Part shown: positions 20,619 to 32,286 of the stretch, in pieces | Layout of the letters: every line of letters starts with the position of its first letter | Numbering within the stretch: the first letter of the stretch is position 1 | NCBI RefSeq assembly: GCF_900167915.1 | Contig: NZ_FUYM01000005.1 | Coordinates: 124,001-188,000 of the forward strand | DNA length: 64,000 bases | DNA from: Rhizorhabdus histidinilytica | Lineage (GTDB): Bacteria > Pseudomonadota > Alphaproteobacteria > Sphingomonadales > Sphingomonadaceae | Reading direction: 5' to 3' | Program-made: the position numbers and the translations under genes | Notes under the pieces: generated by a model | Told to the model about the DNA's origin: nothing | Database searches by the model: none | The model's input: the letters and a program-made list of their open reading frames with translations, nothing else

Positions 20619-21757
20619 GCCACTCCGACAGCATCAGCATCTCCAGCGGCTTCGACAGCGGCAACATCGCCGTCCTCGGCCGCGACGGCACGACCTTCGA
20701 CCTCGCCATCGTCAAGGATCACGAGTCCGACTTCTATCAATGGTTCCATTTCCGCCTGAGCGGCGCGAAGGGGGTGCCGGTCACGCTACGCATCGGCAAC
20801 GCCGCGGGCGCCGCCTATCCCGACGGGTGGAAGGACTATCGGGCCTGCTGCTCGGCCGACCGGCAGGTCTGGCGGCGGGTGCCGACCGACTATGCGGACG
20901 GCGCGCTGACGATCCGCGTCACCCCCGATGCCGACAGCGTCTGGCTCGCCTATTTCGCGCCCTATTCGATGGAGCGGCATCATGACCTTGTCGCCCGCAT
21001 CGCCGGCGCGCCGGGCGTCTCCCATGAACGGCTGGGCGCGACGCTCGACGGACAGGACATCGACCTGCTGACGATCGGCGAAGGGCCGAAGACGGTATGG
21101 CTCTACGCCCGCCAGCATCCCGGCGAGAGCATGGCCGAATGGTGGATGGAAGGCGCGCTCGAACGGCTGACCGATCCCCATGATGCGGTCGCGCGCAGCC
21201 TGCGCCAACGGGCGACCTTCCACATCGTGCCGAACATGAACCCCGACGGGTCGCGGCGCGGCCATCTGCGCACCAACGCCGCGGGGGTGAACCTCAACCG
21301 CGAATGGCACGAGCCGACGCCCGAACGGAGCCCCGAGGTCCTCCACGTCCTCGCGCGGATGGACCGGACCGGGGTCGACTTCGCGATGGACGTCCATGGC
21401 GACGAGGCGATCCCGTACGTTTTCATCGCGGGGTTCGAAGGCATTCCGAACTGGACCGAGGAACAGGGCCGGCTCTACCACCTGTTCCGCGACACGCTGG
21501 CGCGGCGCTGTCCCGACTTCCAGACGCGGCGCGGCTATCCGATCGCGGCGAAGGGCAAGGCCAACCTGTCGATGTCGACCAACCAGCTCGCCAACCGCTT
21601 CGGTTGCGTCGCGGCAACGCTGGAGATGCCGTTCAAGGACAATGCCGACCTGCCCGATGCCGCGCATGGCTGGTCGCCCGAACGGTCGAAACGGCTCGGC
21701 GCCGAATGCCTCGGCGCGCTGCACGAGATATTGGACGATCTGCCGGCGAAGCGCTGA
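20615..21757 (+). CDS. M14 family zinc carboxypeptidase (cytosolic CCP-like)
   Basis: A 380-residue metallo-carboxypeptidase without a signal peptide. An N-terminal beta domain (WFHFRLSGAKG) precedes the peptidase domain, the arrangement of the cytosolic carboxypeptidase (CCP/AGBL) branch. Zinc ligands: His168 and Glu171 in RQHPGES, and His261 in MDVHGDE; catalytic Glu337 in ATLEMPFK. Substrate-binding NPDGSRRGHLRTN and LNREW are also present. Bacterial members trim C-terminal residues from peptides or peptidoglycan-like substrates. Confidence 0.9.
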   Translation: MSHSDSISISSGFDSGNIAVLGRDGTTFDLAIVKDHESDFYQWFHFRLSGAKGVPVTLRIGNAAGAAYPDGWKDYRACCSADRQVWRRVPTDYADGALTIRVTPDADSVWLAYFAPYSMERHHDLVARIAGAPGVSHERLGATLDGQDIDLLTIGEGPKTVWLYARQHPGESMAEWWMEGALERLTDPHDAVARSLRQRATFHIVPNMNPDGSRRGHLRTNAAGVNLNREWHEPTPERSPEVLHVLARMDRTGVDFAMDVHGDEAIPYVFIAGFEGIPNWTEEQGRLYHLFRDTLARRCPDFQTRRGYPIAAKGKANLSMSTNQLANRFGCVAATLEMPFKDNADLPDAAHGWSPERSKRLGAECLGALHEILDDLPAKR

Positions 21758-21772
21758 GCCCCGCCGCCGGCT

Positions 21773-22216
21773 TCATCCCGCCGAAAACCGGGATTTCCCC
21801 GGCTGCCAGGCGCCGAGTACGAAGAACCAGGAGAAAAGCGACCCCGGCTTCCGCCAGGATGGGGCGTCGGGCGCCTCGGACCGCGCCGCGCCGCGCTCGG
21901 TCGCGCTGGCGCGCAGCACCGTCACCGTGTCGTCGTCGAGCGGGCGATCGAACCGACAGCCGGCCTCCCGCCCGTCGGCCCAGACGATATGCGCGTCGAC
22001 CAGCCCCTTGCCGGGCAGCGACAGGCGGATCGAGGTTTCGGGCGGAAGCTGCTGGTAGAGGCGGAGACGTGCGCCGCTGCTGGAGATGTCGATGATCCGG
22101 CAGGGCGAGCGGGTCGACGCCGCCGGCACGCCATAACGGGTGTCGAAGGCGGCCGCCCCGCGCGGCATGGCGCGGCGGTTGCTGCCGTCGCGGACCTGCA
22201 CCTCGGACGAATACAT
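21773..22216 (-). CDS. PilZ-domain protein
   Basis: A 147-residue protein with PilZ features: an N-terminal arginine pair (SNRRAMPR), IIDISSSGARLRL (the D/NxSxxG motif) and AHIVWADGREAGCRF. PilZ domains bind cyclic di-GMP and alter motility or polysaccharide export. The ATG at 22216 is chosen over a TTG further upstream. A diguanylate cyclase is encoded at 62600 in this window, but no link is shown. Confidence 0.82.
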   Translation of the reverse strand: MYSSEVQVRDGSNRRAMPRGAAAFDTRYGVPAASTRSPCRIIDISSSGARLRLYQQLPPETSIRLSLPGKGLVDAHIVWADGREAGCRFDRPLDDDTVTVLRASATERGAARSEAPDAPSWRKPGSLFSWFFVLGAWQPGKSRFSAG

Positions 22217-22334
22217 TGGCCTTTTCCCCCGCAAAGCACCCAACCCATGGCCCGATTACGCGGCACCGGCGCAAGGAGCAACGGGATAGCGCGATTATTC
22301 CGGTTTCGTCACGACTCCCCTAGGAATCTGCTTG

Positions 22335-22377
22335 GAAATGCGCGGAAGAGCGCATTTCGACGCGGCACCGGCCCGCA
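22335..22377. repeat. hairpin plus GCGGCACCGGCCCGCA block (family E)
   Basis: Perfect 9-bp stem GAAATGCGC/GCGCATTTC (22335-22343, 22350-22358), followed closely by GCGGCACCGGCCCGCA. The same 16-base block follows a different hairpin (GTTTCAGC/GCTGAAAC) at 63779-63816. Lies between the HNH gene's 3' end and the PilZ start and may act as a terminator for neither or both. Confidence 0.5.
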
Positions 22378-22408
22378 ATGCGCCGGCAGGCGCATCCCGA
22401 ACAGCCCC

Positions 22409-22975
22409 TCAGGCCTCCAGCTCGACGTCCCAGTAGAGCCAGTCGCGCCAGCTCTGGTGAAGATAATGGGGCGGGAAGCTGCGGCCGTTCTCCTGCAGCT
22501 CCCAGCTGGTCGGGCGGCGCGGCGTCTCGAACAGGCGCATCCCGGCCTCGCGTGGGGTGCGGCCGCCCTTGCGCAGGTTGCATGGCGCGCAGGCGGTGGA
22601 GACGTTCTCCCACGTCGTACGGCCGCCCTGCGCGCGGGGGATGACATGGTCGAAGGTGAGATCGGACAGCGACCCGCAATATTGGCAGGAGAAGCGGTCG
22701 CGCAGGAACAGGTTGAAGCGGGTGAAGGCGGGGTTCTCCGACTGCTTCACATATTGGCGTAGCGCGATCACCGAAGGCAGCTTCATCGCGAAGGTCGGAC
22801 TGCGCACCTCGCGCTCATAGTGCGAGACGATGTCGACACGTTCCAAAAAAACCGCCTTGATAGCGGTTTGCCAGTTCCACAACGAAAGGGGGTAATAGCT
22901 CAACGGCGTATAGTCCGCATTGAGCACGAGCGCCGGGCAACTGTCCGGATGCCGCATGAGATCGGAGTGGTACAT
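22409..22975 (-). CDS. HNH endonuclease
   Basis: A 188-residue HNH-family nuclease. The zinc-supported betabetaalpha-metal core is visible as CQYCG...DHVIPRAQGGRTTWENVSTACAPCNLRKGG, where two CxxC pairs flank the catalytic His of DHV and the Asn/His positions. The ATG at 22975 starts the conserved N-terminus (ALVLNADYTPLSYYPLSLWNWQTAIKAVFLERV) typical of a chromosomally conserved alphaproteobacterial/cyanobacterial group of stand-alone HNH proteins. Not linked to a modification gene, so not obviously a restriction enzyme. Confidence 0.9.
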   Translation of the reverse strand: MYHSDLMRHPDSCPALVLNADYTPLSYYPLSLWNWQTAIKAVFLERVDIVSHYEREVRSPTFAMKLPSVIALRQYVKQSENPAFTRFNLFLRDRFSCQYCGSLSDLTFDHVIPRAQGGRTTWENVSTACAPCNLRKGGRTPREAGMRLFETPRRPTSWELQENGRSFPPHYLHQSWRDWLYWDVELEA

Positions 22976-23150
22976 GGTCGAACCAAGGCCTCCCGCAGGA
23001 TGGAGAACCCATCCGCTTCGCCCTCGACCTTCCGTTCGCACACCGGAACGCCTATGGCCGAACCGGCCGCGCCCTCTGTGGCCACCCTTTCGCCGGAAAG
23101 CGTGACATGGGCATGACAGCATTTCCGTTGACTCCTCGTCAAGAGTCCGA

Positions 23151-24044
23151 ATGAACGCCCCGTCGATTTCTCGATTCGCACCAAGCCCCACCGGGCGTCT
23201 CCATCTTGGCCACGCCTTCTCGGCGCTGTGCGCCCACGATCTGGCGCGGGCGAAGGGCGGACGCTTCCTGCTGCGGATCGAGGATATCGATCCGACCCGC
23301 TGCCGGCCCGAGCATGTCGCAGGAATCCTGGAGGACCTGCGCTGGCTCGGCCTCGGCTGGGACGGGGAAGTGGTCTTCCAGTCGGAACGGCTGCCGCTCT
23401 ACGCCGCCGCGCTCGACCGATTGAAGGCGATGGGGCTCGTCTATCCCTGCTTCTGCACCCGCACCCGCATCGCCGCCGAGATCGCCGCGAGCGCCGCCGC
23501 CCCGCACGGCCCTGACGGCCCGCTCTATCCGGGCATCTGCCGCGACCTGGGCGAGGACGAGCGCGCCGCCCGGATCGCAGCGGGGGAGCCGCATGCCTGG
23601 AGGCTCGACATCGCACGGGCGGACGCGCTCGCCGGTCCGCTGGGGTGGCACGACGGCGTCGCGGGCGAAGTCGCCGCGACGCCCGAGGTCCATGGCGACG
23701 TCGTCCTCGCCCGCAAGGACGCGCCGACCAGCTATCACCTCGCCGTCACCGTCGACGATGCGGCGCAGGGCGTGACCGACGTGGTGCGTGGCGAGGACCT
23801 GTTCGCCGCGACCCATGTCCACCGCCTGCTCCAGGCGCTGCTCGGCCTGCCGGTGCCGCGCTACCATCACCACCCGCTGCTGACCGACGAGAAGGGCGAG
23901 CGCCTCGCCAAGCGCGCCGGATCGCCGACGCTGGCGTCGATGCGGGCGGAGGGCGCGGATGCGGCAATGCTCGTGAAAAAGTTACGGGCCCGATCCCCCC
24001 TCCCTTTCAAGGGAGGGGGTCAGGGGGTGGGTGGCGAGCGGTAG
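23151..24044 (+). CDS. gluQ: glutamyl-Q tRNA(Asp) synthetase
   Basis: Truncated GluRS paralogue that attaches glutamate to queuosine in tRNA(Asp). It has the HIGH-like SPTGRLHLGHAFSA motif, RIEDIDPTRC, the Cys/Tyr zinc-like segment (CFCTRTR...YPGIC) and KGERLAKR in place of KMSKS, and lacks the anticodon domain. The last ~16 residues ([16 protein letters not shown]) are not gluQ-like: they are a translation of the family A repeat that starts at about 23995, and the stop codon lies inside that repeat. The native C-terminus has therefore been replaced. Confidence 0.92.
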   Translation: MNAPSISRFAPSPTGRLHLGHAFSALCAHDLARAKGGRFLLRIEDIDPTRCRPEHVAGILEDLRWLGLGWDGEVVFQSERLPLYAAALDRLKAMGLVYPCFCTRTRIAAEIAASAAAPHGPDGPLYPGICRDLGEDERAARIAAGEPHAWRLDIARADALAGPLGWHDGVAGEVAATPEVHGDVVLARKDAPTSYHLAVTVDDAAQGVTDVVRGEDLFAATHVHRLLQALLGLPVPRYHHHPLLTDEKGERLAKRAGSPTLASMRAEGADAAMLVKKLRARSPLPFKGGGQGVGGER

Positions 24045-24140
24045 CGAGCCTTGCTCGATCGTCCCGCAGAACTCCGTAGAGGGGCATCGAGCCCCTCCAC
24101 TGCGTACCCCACCCTCATCCCTCCCCTGAAGGGGAGGGAG
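23995..24140. repeat. family A inverted-pair element at gluQ 3' end
   Basis: Left unit: small palindrome CCTCCCTTTCAAGGGAGG followed by GGGTCAGGGGGTGGGTGGCGAG. Right unit is its inverse, ACCCCACCCTCATCCCTCCCC then TGAAGGGGAGGGAG. A third hairpin (GAGGGGC atc GAGCCCCTC-like) lies between. Same architecture as the elements in uvrA (26046) and before rimM (55191). The left unit is translated as the end of GluQ. Confidence 0.85.
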
Positions 24141-24199
24141 ACATTGGGCCTTATCGTTTTCCTTCGACCTGGAGGCCCGCCCGCGCTAGACCACTCCGC

Positions 24200-24430
24200 A
24201 TGAGCGGAAACACCTTCTTCTTCATCCTGATCCTCGCCGCTATGGTCGCGACCGTGGTGGCGCTGGTGCGCGGGATCATCGCCTTCCTCAAGACGACCGA
24301 GGCCGACCTGAAGGCGGGCAGCATGAACCAGTCGGGCCTCAAGCAGAACCGGATGATGCGGATGCGGATCGCCTTCCAGGCGCTGGCGGTGATCCTCGTC
24401 ATCCTGCTGCTGATCATGAGCCGCCAATAA
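24200..24430 (+). CDS. HIG1-domain (twin transmembrane) protein
   Basis: A 76-residue protein with two hydrophobic helices (about 5-27 and 56-73) and between them QNRMMRMRIAFQ, which fits the HIG1 motif RxRxxxQ. HIG1 proteins associate with respiratory chain complexes, notably cytochrome oxidase, in mitochondria and alphaproteobacteria. Followed after 13 bases by the adenosyltransferase gene. Confidence 0.85.
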   Translation: MSGNTFFFILILAAMVATVVALVRGIIAFLKTTEADLKAGSMNQSGLKQNRMMRMRIAFQALAVILVILLLIMSRQ

Positions 24431-24443
24431 GCGATCGCCATCG

Positions 24444-25028
24444 ATGGTCCGACTGACGAAGATCTACACGCGCACCGGCGACCGGGGCGAGACCGGGCTG
24501 GTCGACGGGTCGCGCCTGCCCAAGAGCGCGCCGCGCATGGCCGCGATCGGCGATGTCGACGAACTCAATTCGGCGATCGGCGTCGCCCTGACCCACGCCT
24601 TGCCAGAGGACGCCCGCGCCCAGCTCGGCCGCATCCAGAACGAGCTGTTCGACCTGGGCGCCGACTTCGCCACCCCCGGCCCCGACTATGCGCCATCGGA
24701 GATGAGCCTGCGGATCGTCCCTTCGCAGGTCGAGCGGCTGGAGACGGAGATCGACGCGATGAACGCCGATCTCGAATCGCTGCGCAGCTTCATCCTGCCG
24801 GGCGGCGATCCGGGCGCGGCCGCTATCCACCTCGCCCGCGCGATCTGCCGCCGGGCCGAGCGATCGGCGGTGACGGCCGACGCCGACGTCGGGCTCAACC
24901 CGACCGGGCTCGCCTATGTCAACCGGCTGTCGGACCATCTGTTCGTGCTCGCCCGCTGGCTCAACCGGGCCGGCCCCGGACTCGACGGCTCCGGGGACAT
25001 ATTGTGGAAGCCCGGCGCGACGCGCTGA
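24444..25028 (+). CDS. cob(I)yrinic acid a,c-diamide/cobalamin adenosyltransferase (PduO type)
   Basis: A 194-residue ATR of the PduO/MMAB family, making adenosylcobalamin from cob(I)alamin and ATP. Motifs: KIYTRTGDRGETGL (ATP-binding N-terminus), GDVDELNSAIG, FILPGGDPGAAAIHLARAICRRAER and LNRLSD/FVLARWLN in the C-terminal helix bundle. Start ATG at 24444. Probably cotranscribed with the upstream HIG1 gene. Confidence 0.93.
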   Translation: MVRLTKIYTRTGDRGETGLVDGSRLPKSAPRMAAIGDVDELNSAIGVALTHALPEDARAQLGRIQNELFDLGADFATPGPDYAPSEMSLRIVPSQVERLETEIDAMNADLESLRSFILPGGDPGAAAIHLARAICRRAERSAVTADADVGLNPTGLAYVNRLSDHLFVLARWLNRAGPGLDGSGDILWKPGATR

Positions 25029-25038
25029 CGGACGGAAT

Positions 25039-25170
25039 TCAGCCCTGCTCGGTTGTGGGAAAATCCGCCGGATTGCCGATCATCCGGTCGACGCAGCCCA
25101 GCCCGATCGCCATGAACAGCGACGCGAGCAGCAGCGTGTGCGCCAGTTCCCGGCGGTTGATCGTGAACAT
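25039..25170 (-). CDS. small membrane protein, 43 aa
   Basis: ATG at 25170 with a strong GGAGGG site nine bases upstream. Encodes MFTINRRELAHTLLLASLFM then AIGLGCVDRMIGNPADFPTTEQG: one hydrophobic segment and a short tail. Similar small proteins of unknown function occur in sphingomonads. The cysteine in GLGC could suggest a lipoprotein, but the context is not a standard lipobox. Function unknown. Confidence 0.6.
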   Translation of the reverse strand: MFTINRRELAHTLLLASLFMAIGLGCVDRMIGNPADFPTTEQG

Positions 25171-25283
25171 CGCATCCCTCCGGCGCATGATCGGCCCGGC
25201 GCGGACAATCGCCCGACAGGGTTGAGAATCGATTAACCAGCGCCCAGATGGTGCGTGCGTCGACATGCCACCTTGCGCGCCGC

Positions 25284-25298
25284 GAACAAATCTGGAAC
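25284..25298. promoter_or_regulatory. LexA (SOS) box of uvrA
   Basis: GAAC-AAATCTG-GAAC fits the alphaproteobacterial LexA direct repeat (GTTC/GAAC-N7-GTTC/GAAC) exactly. It ends 10 bases before the uvrA ATG, where a bound repressor would block transcription or initiation. Confidence 0.8.
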
Positions 25299-25308
25299 AT
25301 TTGCTGAC

Positions 25309-28368
<3,060 letters not shown>

Positions 28369-28377
28369 ATCCGAAGC

Positions 28378-29253
28378 TCACCCGGCCGGAGCGGCGGGTC
28401 CTTCCCGTCCATGCACCCGCTCCACCAGCACGAAGCTGATGATCATCAGCAGGTACCACGCGCCCAGCTTGGCGATCGGCACGAGGGTCCAGGCGTGGCG
28501 CTGGTGGGGGTAGCTCCAGGCGTGGGCGTAGGTGCCGATATTCTCGGCGAACCAGATGAACAGCGCGACCAGCAGGAAGCCGAGCAGCAGCGGCATCCGC
28601 CGATGCACACGGAACGGGCGGTAGTGGACCCAGGTCCGCCAGTAGAGCAGGCCGGTAGCCGCGAACAGGCCGAGGCGGACGTCGGGCAGCCAGTGGTGCG
28701 CGAAGAAGTTGACGTAGATCGCCGCCGCCAGCGCGACCGTCGCCCAGCGTGGCGGATAGTGGGTAAAGCGGAAGTCGAAGATGCGCCAGACGCGGGCGAG
28801 GTAGCTGCCCACCGCCGCATACATGAAGCCCGAGAAGAGCGGCACCTCGCCGATCCGCAGCACGCCCGCCTCGCGATATTCCCAGCTTCCGTGCGCGGTC
28901 TTGAACAGCTCCATCACCGTGCCGACGATGTGGAAGGCGAGGATCACCTTCGCCTCCTCCAGCGTCTCCAGCCGGAAGGCGAGCATAGCGATCTGGATCA
29001 GCAGCGCCGCGACGGTGAGGACATCGTAGCGCGCGACCGGCGCATCCGCCGGCCACCAGAGATGCGTCGCGAGCAGCAGCGCCAGCATCAGCCCGCCGAA
29101 CAGGCAGGCCCAGCCCTGCTTGAAGCCGAACAGCAGGAATTCGTAGACGAAGGCCGGAAAGCCGCGCTCCGGCGCCGCCGCCTCCAGCCGCGCCCGCACC
29201 CCCGCGAAGCGCGTCGCGCCGGCCGGGCGGCCCTGGTCGTCTTCCTGCCCCAT
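28378..29253 (-). CDS. DUF817 family integral membrane protein
   Basis: A 291-residue protein with about eight hydrophobic segments. The N-terminal FVYEFLLFGFKQGWACLFGGLMLALL and internal LAFHIVGTVMELFKTAHGSWEY...GVPLFSGFMYAAVGSY blocks match my memory of DUF817 (YoaT-like). Function of the family is unknown. The ATG at 29253 is chosen; the open frame upstream runs into repeat sequence. Convergent with uvrA. Confidence 0.78.
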   Translation of the reverse strand: MGQEDDQGRPAGATRFAGVRARLEAAAPERGFPAFVYEFLLFGFKQGWACLFGGLMLALLLATHLWWPADAPVARYDVLTVAALLIQIAMLAFRLETLEEAKVILAFHIVGTVMELFKTAHGSWEYREAGVLRIGEVPLFSGFMYAAVGSYLARVWRIFDFRFTHYPPRWATVALAAAIYVNFFAHHWLPDVRLGLFAATGLLYWRTWVHYRPFRVHRRMPLLLGFLLVALFIWFAENIGTYAHAWSYPHQRHAWTLVPIAKLGAWYLLMIISFVLVERVHGREGPAAPAG

Positions 29254-29310
29254 GCGGCCACCGGCATAGCGCGGCTTTGGGAGGACACCTAGTCTTTGCC
29301 TTCCCTTTCC

Positions 29311-29407
29311 CGTCATGCCAGCGGAGGCTGGCATCCATGTCTGTTCTCTCCCCGATGGCCATCTGGCCGAGGAGAGACATGGGCTCCTGCCTTCGCAGGA
29401 GCGACGG
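29311..29407. repeat. family B inverted-repeat element, copy 2
   Basis: Arms CGTCATGCCAGCGGAGGCTG...ATCCATGTCTGT and AGAGACATGGGCTC...GCCTTCGCAGGAGCGACGG. Same organisation as 12542 and 59030. It lies upstream of the SRAP gene and is open in its reading frame, which would create a false N-terminal extension. Confidence 0.8.
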
Positions 29408-29455
29408 AGGTGGGAGCGCTTGCGCCATACGCGCGCACCCGCCACCTTCACGGGC

Positions 29456-30064
29456 ATGTGCAACGAATTCTCCCGCAAACTCGATCTCGACCTGCTGATC
29501 ACCGGCCTGAAGGAATACAGGATCATCGTCGGCGCGCCCGAGGGCCTGCCCAATATCGAGCCGACCGCGAGCGTGCGGATCACCGACCCGAGCGTCATCG
29601 TCCGCGCGCGGCAGGGGCAGGCCGAGCTCGTAACCCGGCGCTGGAGCTGGCCGGGGCAGAGCGGCAAGCCTGTCTACAACTACCGCGGCGAAGGGCGCGA
29701 CTTCCGCAATTCGGCGAAGCAGGGCCGCTGCCTGGTCCCCGTCGACGGCTTCTACGAGTTCACCGCACCCGCCGACGCCGGAGCGAAGCGCAAGGACAAG
29801 TGGCTGTTCCGCTGGAAGACGGAGGACTGGTTCGCGATCGCCGGGCTGTGGAAGGCGGACGAAACGGTCGGCGAGGCCTTCACCCTGCTGACCTGCGAGC
29901 CCGGCCCCGACATCGCCCCCTATCACCGCCGTCAGGTCGTCCTGCTCGACCGGCGCGACTGGGCGGGCTGGCTCGACGGGTCGGTCCCCGCTCCCGAACT
30001 GATGCGGCCGACCCCGGCGGGGACGCTGAGCGTCGAACCCGCGGGAGGGCCGATGTTGCTGTGA
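29456..30064 (+). CDS. SRAP-family (YedK/HMCES) abasic-site protein
   Basis: A 202-residue SOS-response-associated peptidase-family protein. The ATG at 29456 gives the essential Cys2 (MCNEFS) that crosslinks to abasic sites in single-stranded DNA. Other conserved blocks: RRWSWPG, NYRGEGRDFRNSAKQGRCLVPVDGFYEF (with the conserved Asn/Arg/Glu) and FAIAGLW...FTLLTCEPGPDIAPYHRRQVVLL, the last holding the conserved His. Family members shield abasic sites during replication. The in-frame upstream extension is repeat translation. Confidence 0.93.
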   Translation: MCNEFSRKLDLDLLITGLKEYRIIVGAPEGLPNIEPTASVRITDPSVIVRARQGQAELVTRRWSWPGQSGKPVYNYRGEGRDFRNSAKQGRCLVPVDGFYEFTAPADAGAKRKDKWLFRWKTEDWFAIAGLWKADETVGEAFTLLTCEPGPDIAPYHRRQVVLLDRRDWAGWLDGSVPAPELMRPTPAGTLSVEPAGGPMLL

Positions 30065-30080
30065 CGGAAGCCCGCGGGGG

Positions 30081-30536
30081 CTACACGATCCGGCTGCGCT
30101 CCGTGATCGGATCGAATCGGCGCATCACGACGCGGATGTCGGGGCCGGCGGTGCGGCCGATGCGGCCTTCGAACAGGTCGGCGGTGATCGCTTCGGCCGC
30201 CACGTCGAGCCGGAACAGCGGGGCGAGCGTGCCGAACACGCCGCGATAATCGCTGCCGAAACCGTGGCGCACCACCTGCAGCGAGGCGGCGAGCGTCGTC
30301 GGACCGTCGATCGCGAACTGGCCGTGGAAGATGAGCTGGCCGTCGCCGCCCGCCATGCGGTTGCCCTCGACGTGGAGGACGCCGCCATGCGTCTCGTCGT
30401 CACGACATCCGAACGGTCCGAAGCGCAGGGTCCACAGCCCGGCCATCGCCGCCGGCGTCAGCGGGTTCTGTCGCGGCTGGACAATCGGGGCGACGATCGG
30501 GACGTCGGGGCGGGAAAGGGTACGCGGCTTGGCCAT
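30081..30536 (-). CDS. hypothetical protein, GrlR-like
   Basis: A 151-residue protein whose middle (GLWTLRFGPFG, GGVLHVEGNRMAGGDGQLIFHGQFAID, LAASLQVVRHG) resembles the small beta-barrel GrlR/negative-regulator-of-type-III family found widely in proteobacteria. The match is by pattern only. The N-terminus is Pro-rich and probably disordered. Lies between the SRAP gene (convergent) and the MoxR ATPase gene (same strand, 62 bases away). Confidence 0.7.
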   Translation of the reverse strand: MAKPRTLSRPDVPIVAPIVQPRQNPLTPAAMAGLWTLRFGPFGCRDDETHGGVLHVEGNRMAGGDGQLIFHGQFAIDGPTTLAASLQVVRHGFGSDYRGVFGTLAPLFRLDVAAEAITADLFEGRIGRTAGPDIRVVMRRFDPITERSRIV

Positions 30537-30598
30537 GACAGGCCAACTAGCTGGTCTTGATGGAGAAAGGATGAATCCTCCCTCCGAAAAATCGCCTA

Positions 30599-31444
<846 letters not shown>

Positions 31445-31514
31445 CGGCGCATTCTCCTGCCAAAACCCGTCGCCTAGTGGCGATAGGTTGGGGAGAAGTC
31501 GTTTGTCCAGCCCT

Positions 31515-32192
31515 TCAGGGCCCGGCGCCGTTGCGCGCCTCGGCCCGCGCCTCCAACAGCCCCCACAGGCCGCGATGCTGGATCAGCAGCTGCTGCGCGC
31601 CGAACATCATCGCACGGTCGACCGGCGCCTCGGCCACCGCGTCGGCGACCGCCGCCATCGTCTTGCGCGCGGAGGGGAGCGCAGGCGGGACGAGCGCGAC
31701 GCCGAAGCGCTGAGCCGCCGCGTCGATCACGGAGCGGATCGCGCGCCAGTCGAGCACCAGCGCGATCGCCGCGCCGAGCGCGCAGCCGGCGCGGTCGGAC
31801 CGGCCGAGCATGTCGAGCGCGTGCCGCTGCCCCGCTACCGCCGCCTCGCAGCGAGCCTGGCCCGGCGTGCTCGGCAGGGGGCCCGCCGCGACTACCACGC
31901 GCATCAGATAGGCGCGCTCGGCGGCGAAGCCCTCGACCGCCGCGTCGAGCCAGCCCCGCACCGGCCCGGCGGTGGAACGGCCCCGCGCCTGATCGATGAC
32001 GCCGGCCCCGCCGCCATGGAGGCTGGACAACAGATGGACCGCATCGGCCAGGTCCCGCGATGCCTCCCGGCCGCGCGCGAAAATCTGGCTGGCGATATAG
32101 GGATGGCCCTTCGCCCCCTCCGCCTGGAGCAACGCGCCGACCGTCTCGACCGCGCCTGGACGCGCGGCCTCCTGCTTGTGAACATACGCCAT
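31515..32192 (-). CDS. hypothetical alpha-helical protein, 225 aa
   Basis: Ala-rich, probably all-helical protein beginning MAYVHKQEAARPGAVETVGALLQAEGAKGHPYIASQIFA. No motif that I recognise; no signal peptide or membrane segment. The ATG at 32192 is chosen; a longer frame upstream has low-complexity sequence. Lies between moxR-like and the polysaccharide locus, with 94 bases to the GNAT gene. Confidence 0.65.
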   Translation of the reverse strand: MAYVHKQEAARPGAVETVGALLQAEGAKGHPYIASQIFARGREASRDLADAVHLLSSLHGGGAGVIDQARGRSTAGPVRGWLDAAVEGFAAERAYLMRVVVAAGPLPSTPGQARCEAAVAGQRHALDMLGRSDRAGCALGAAIALVLDWRAIRSVIDAAAQRFGVALVPPALPSARKTMAAVADAVAEAPVDRAMMFGAQQLLIQHRGLWGLLEARAEARNGAGP

Positions 32193-32286
32193 ACGCAACA
32201 CATCCCGAATACAACCGGACAAGCATGGACGACAGGAACGCGCCGTCCACGCGAATCGGCATAGCGCGATCGGGGTAAATGGGCGG

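Noticed and set aside
24030-24045. Second ops-like core (GCGGTAGC) at the gluQ end
   Set aside because: It lies within a family A repeat with no polysaccharide operon downstream; taken as chance, and used to lower confidence in the 50428 site.
29315-29455. N-terminal extension of the SRAP protein
   Set aside because: It is a translation of a family B repeat and would bury the essential Cys2.
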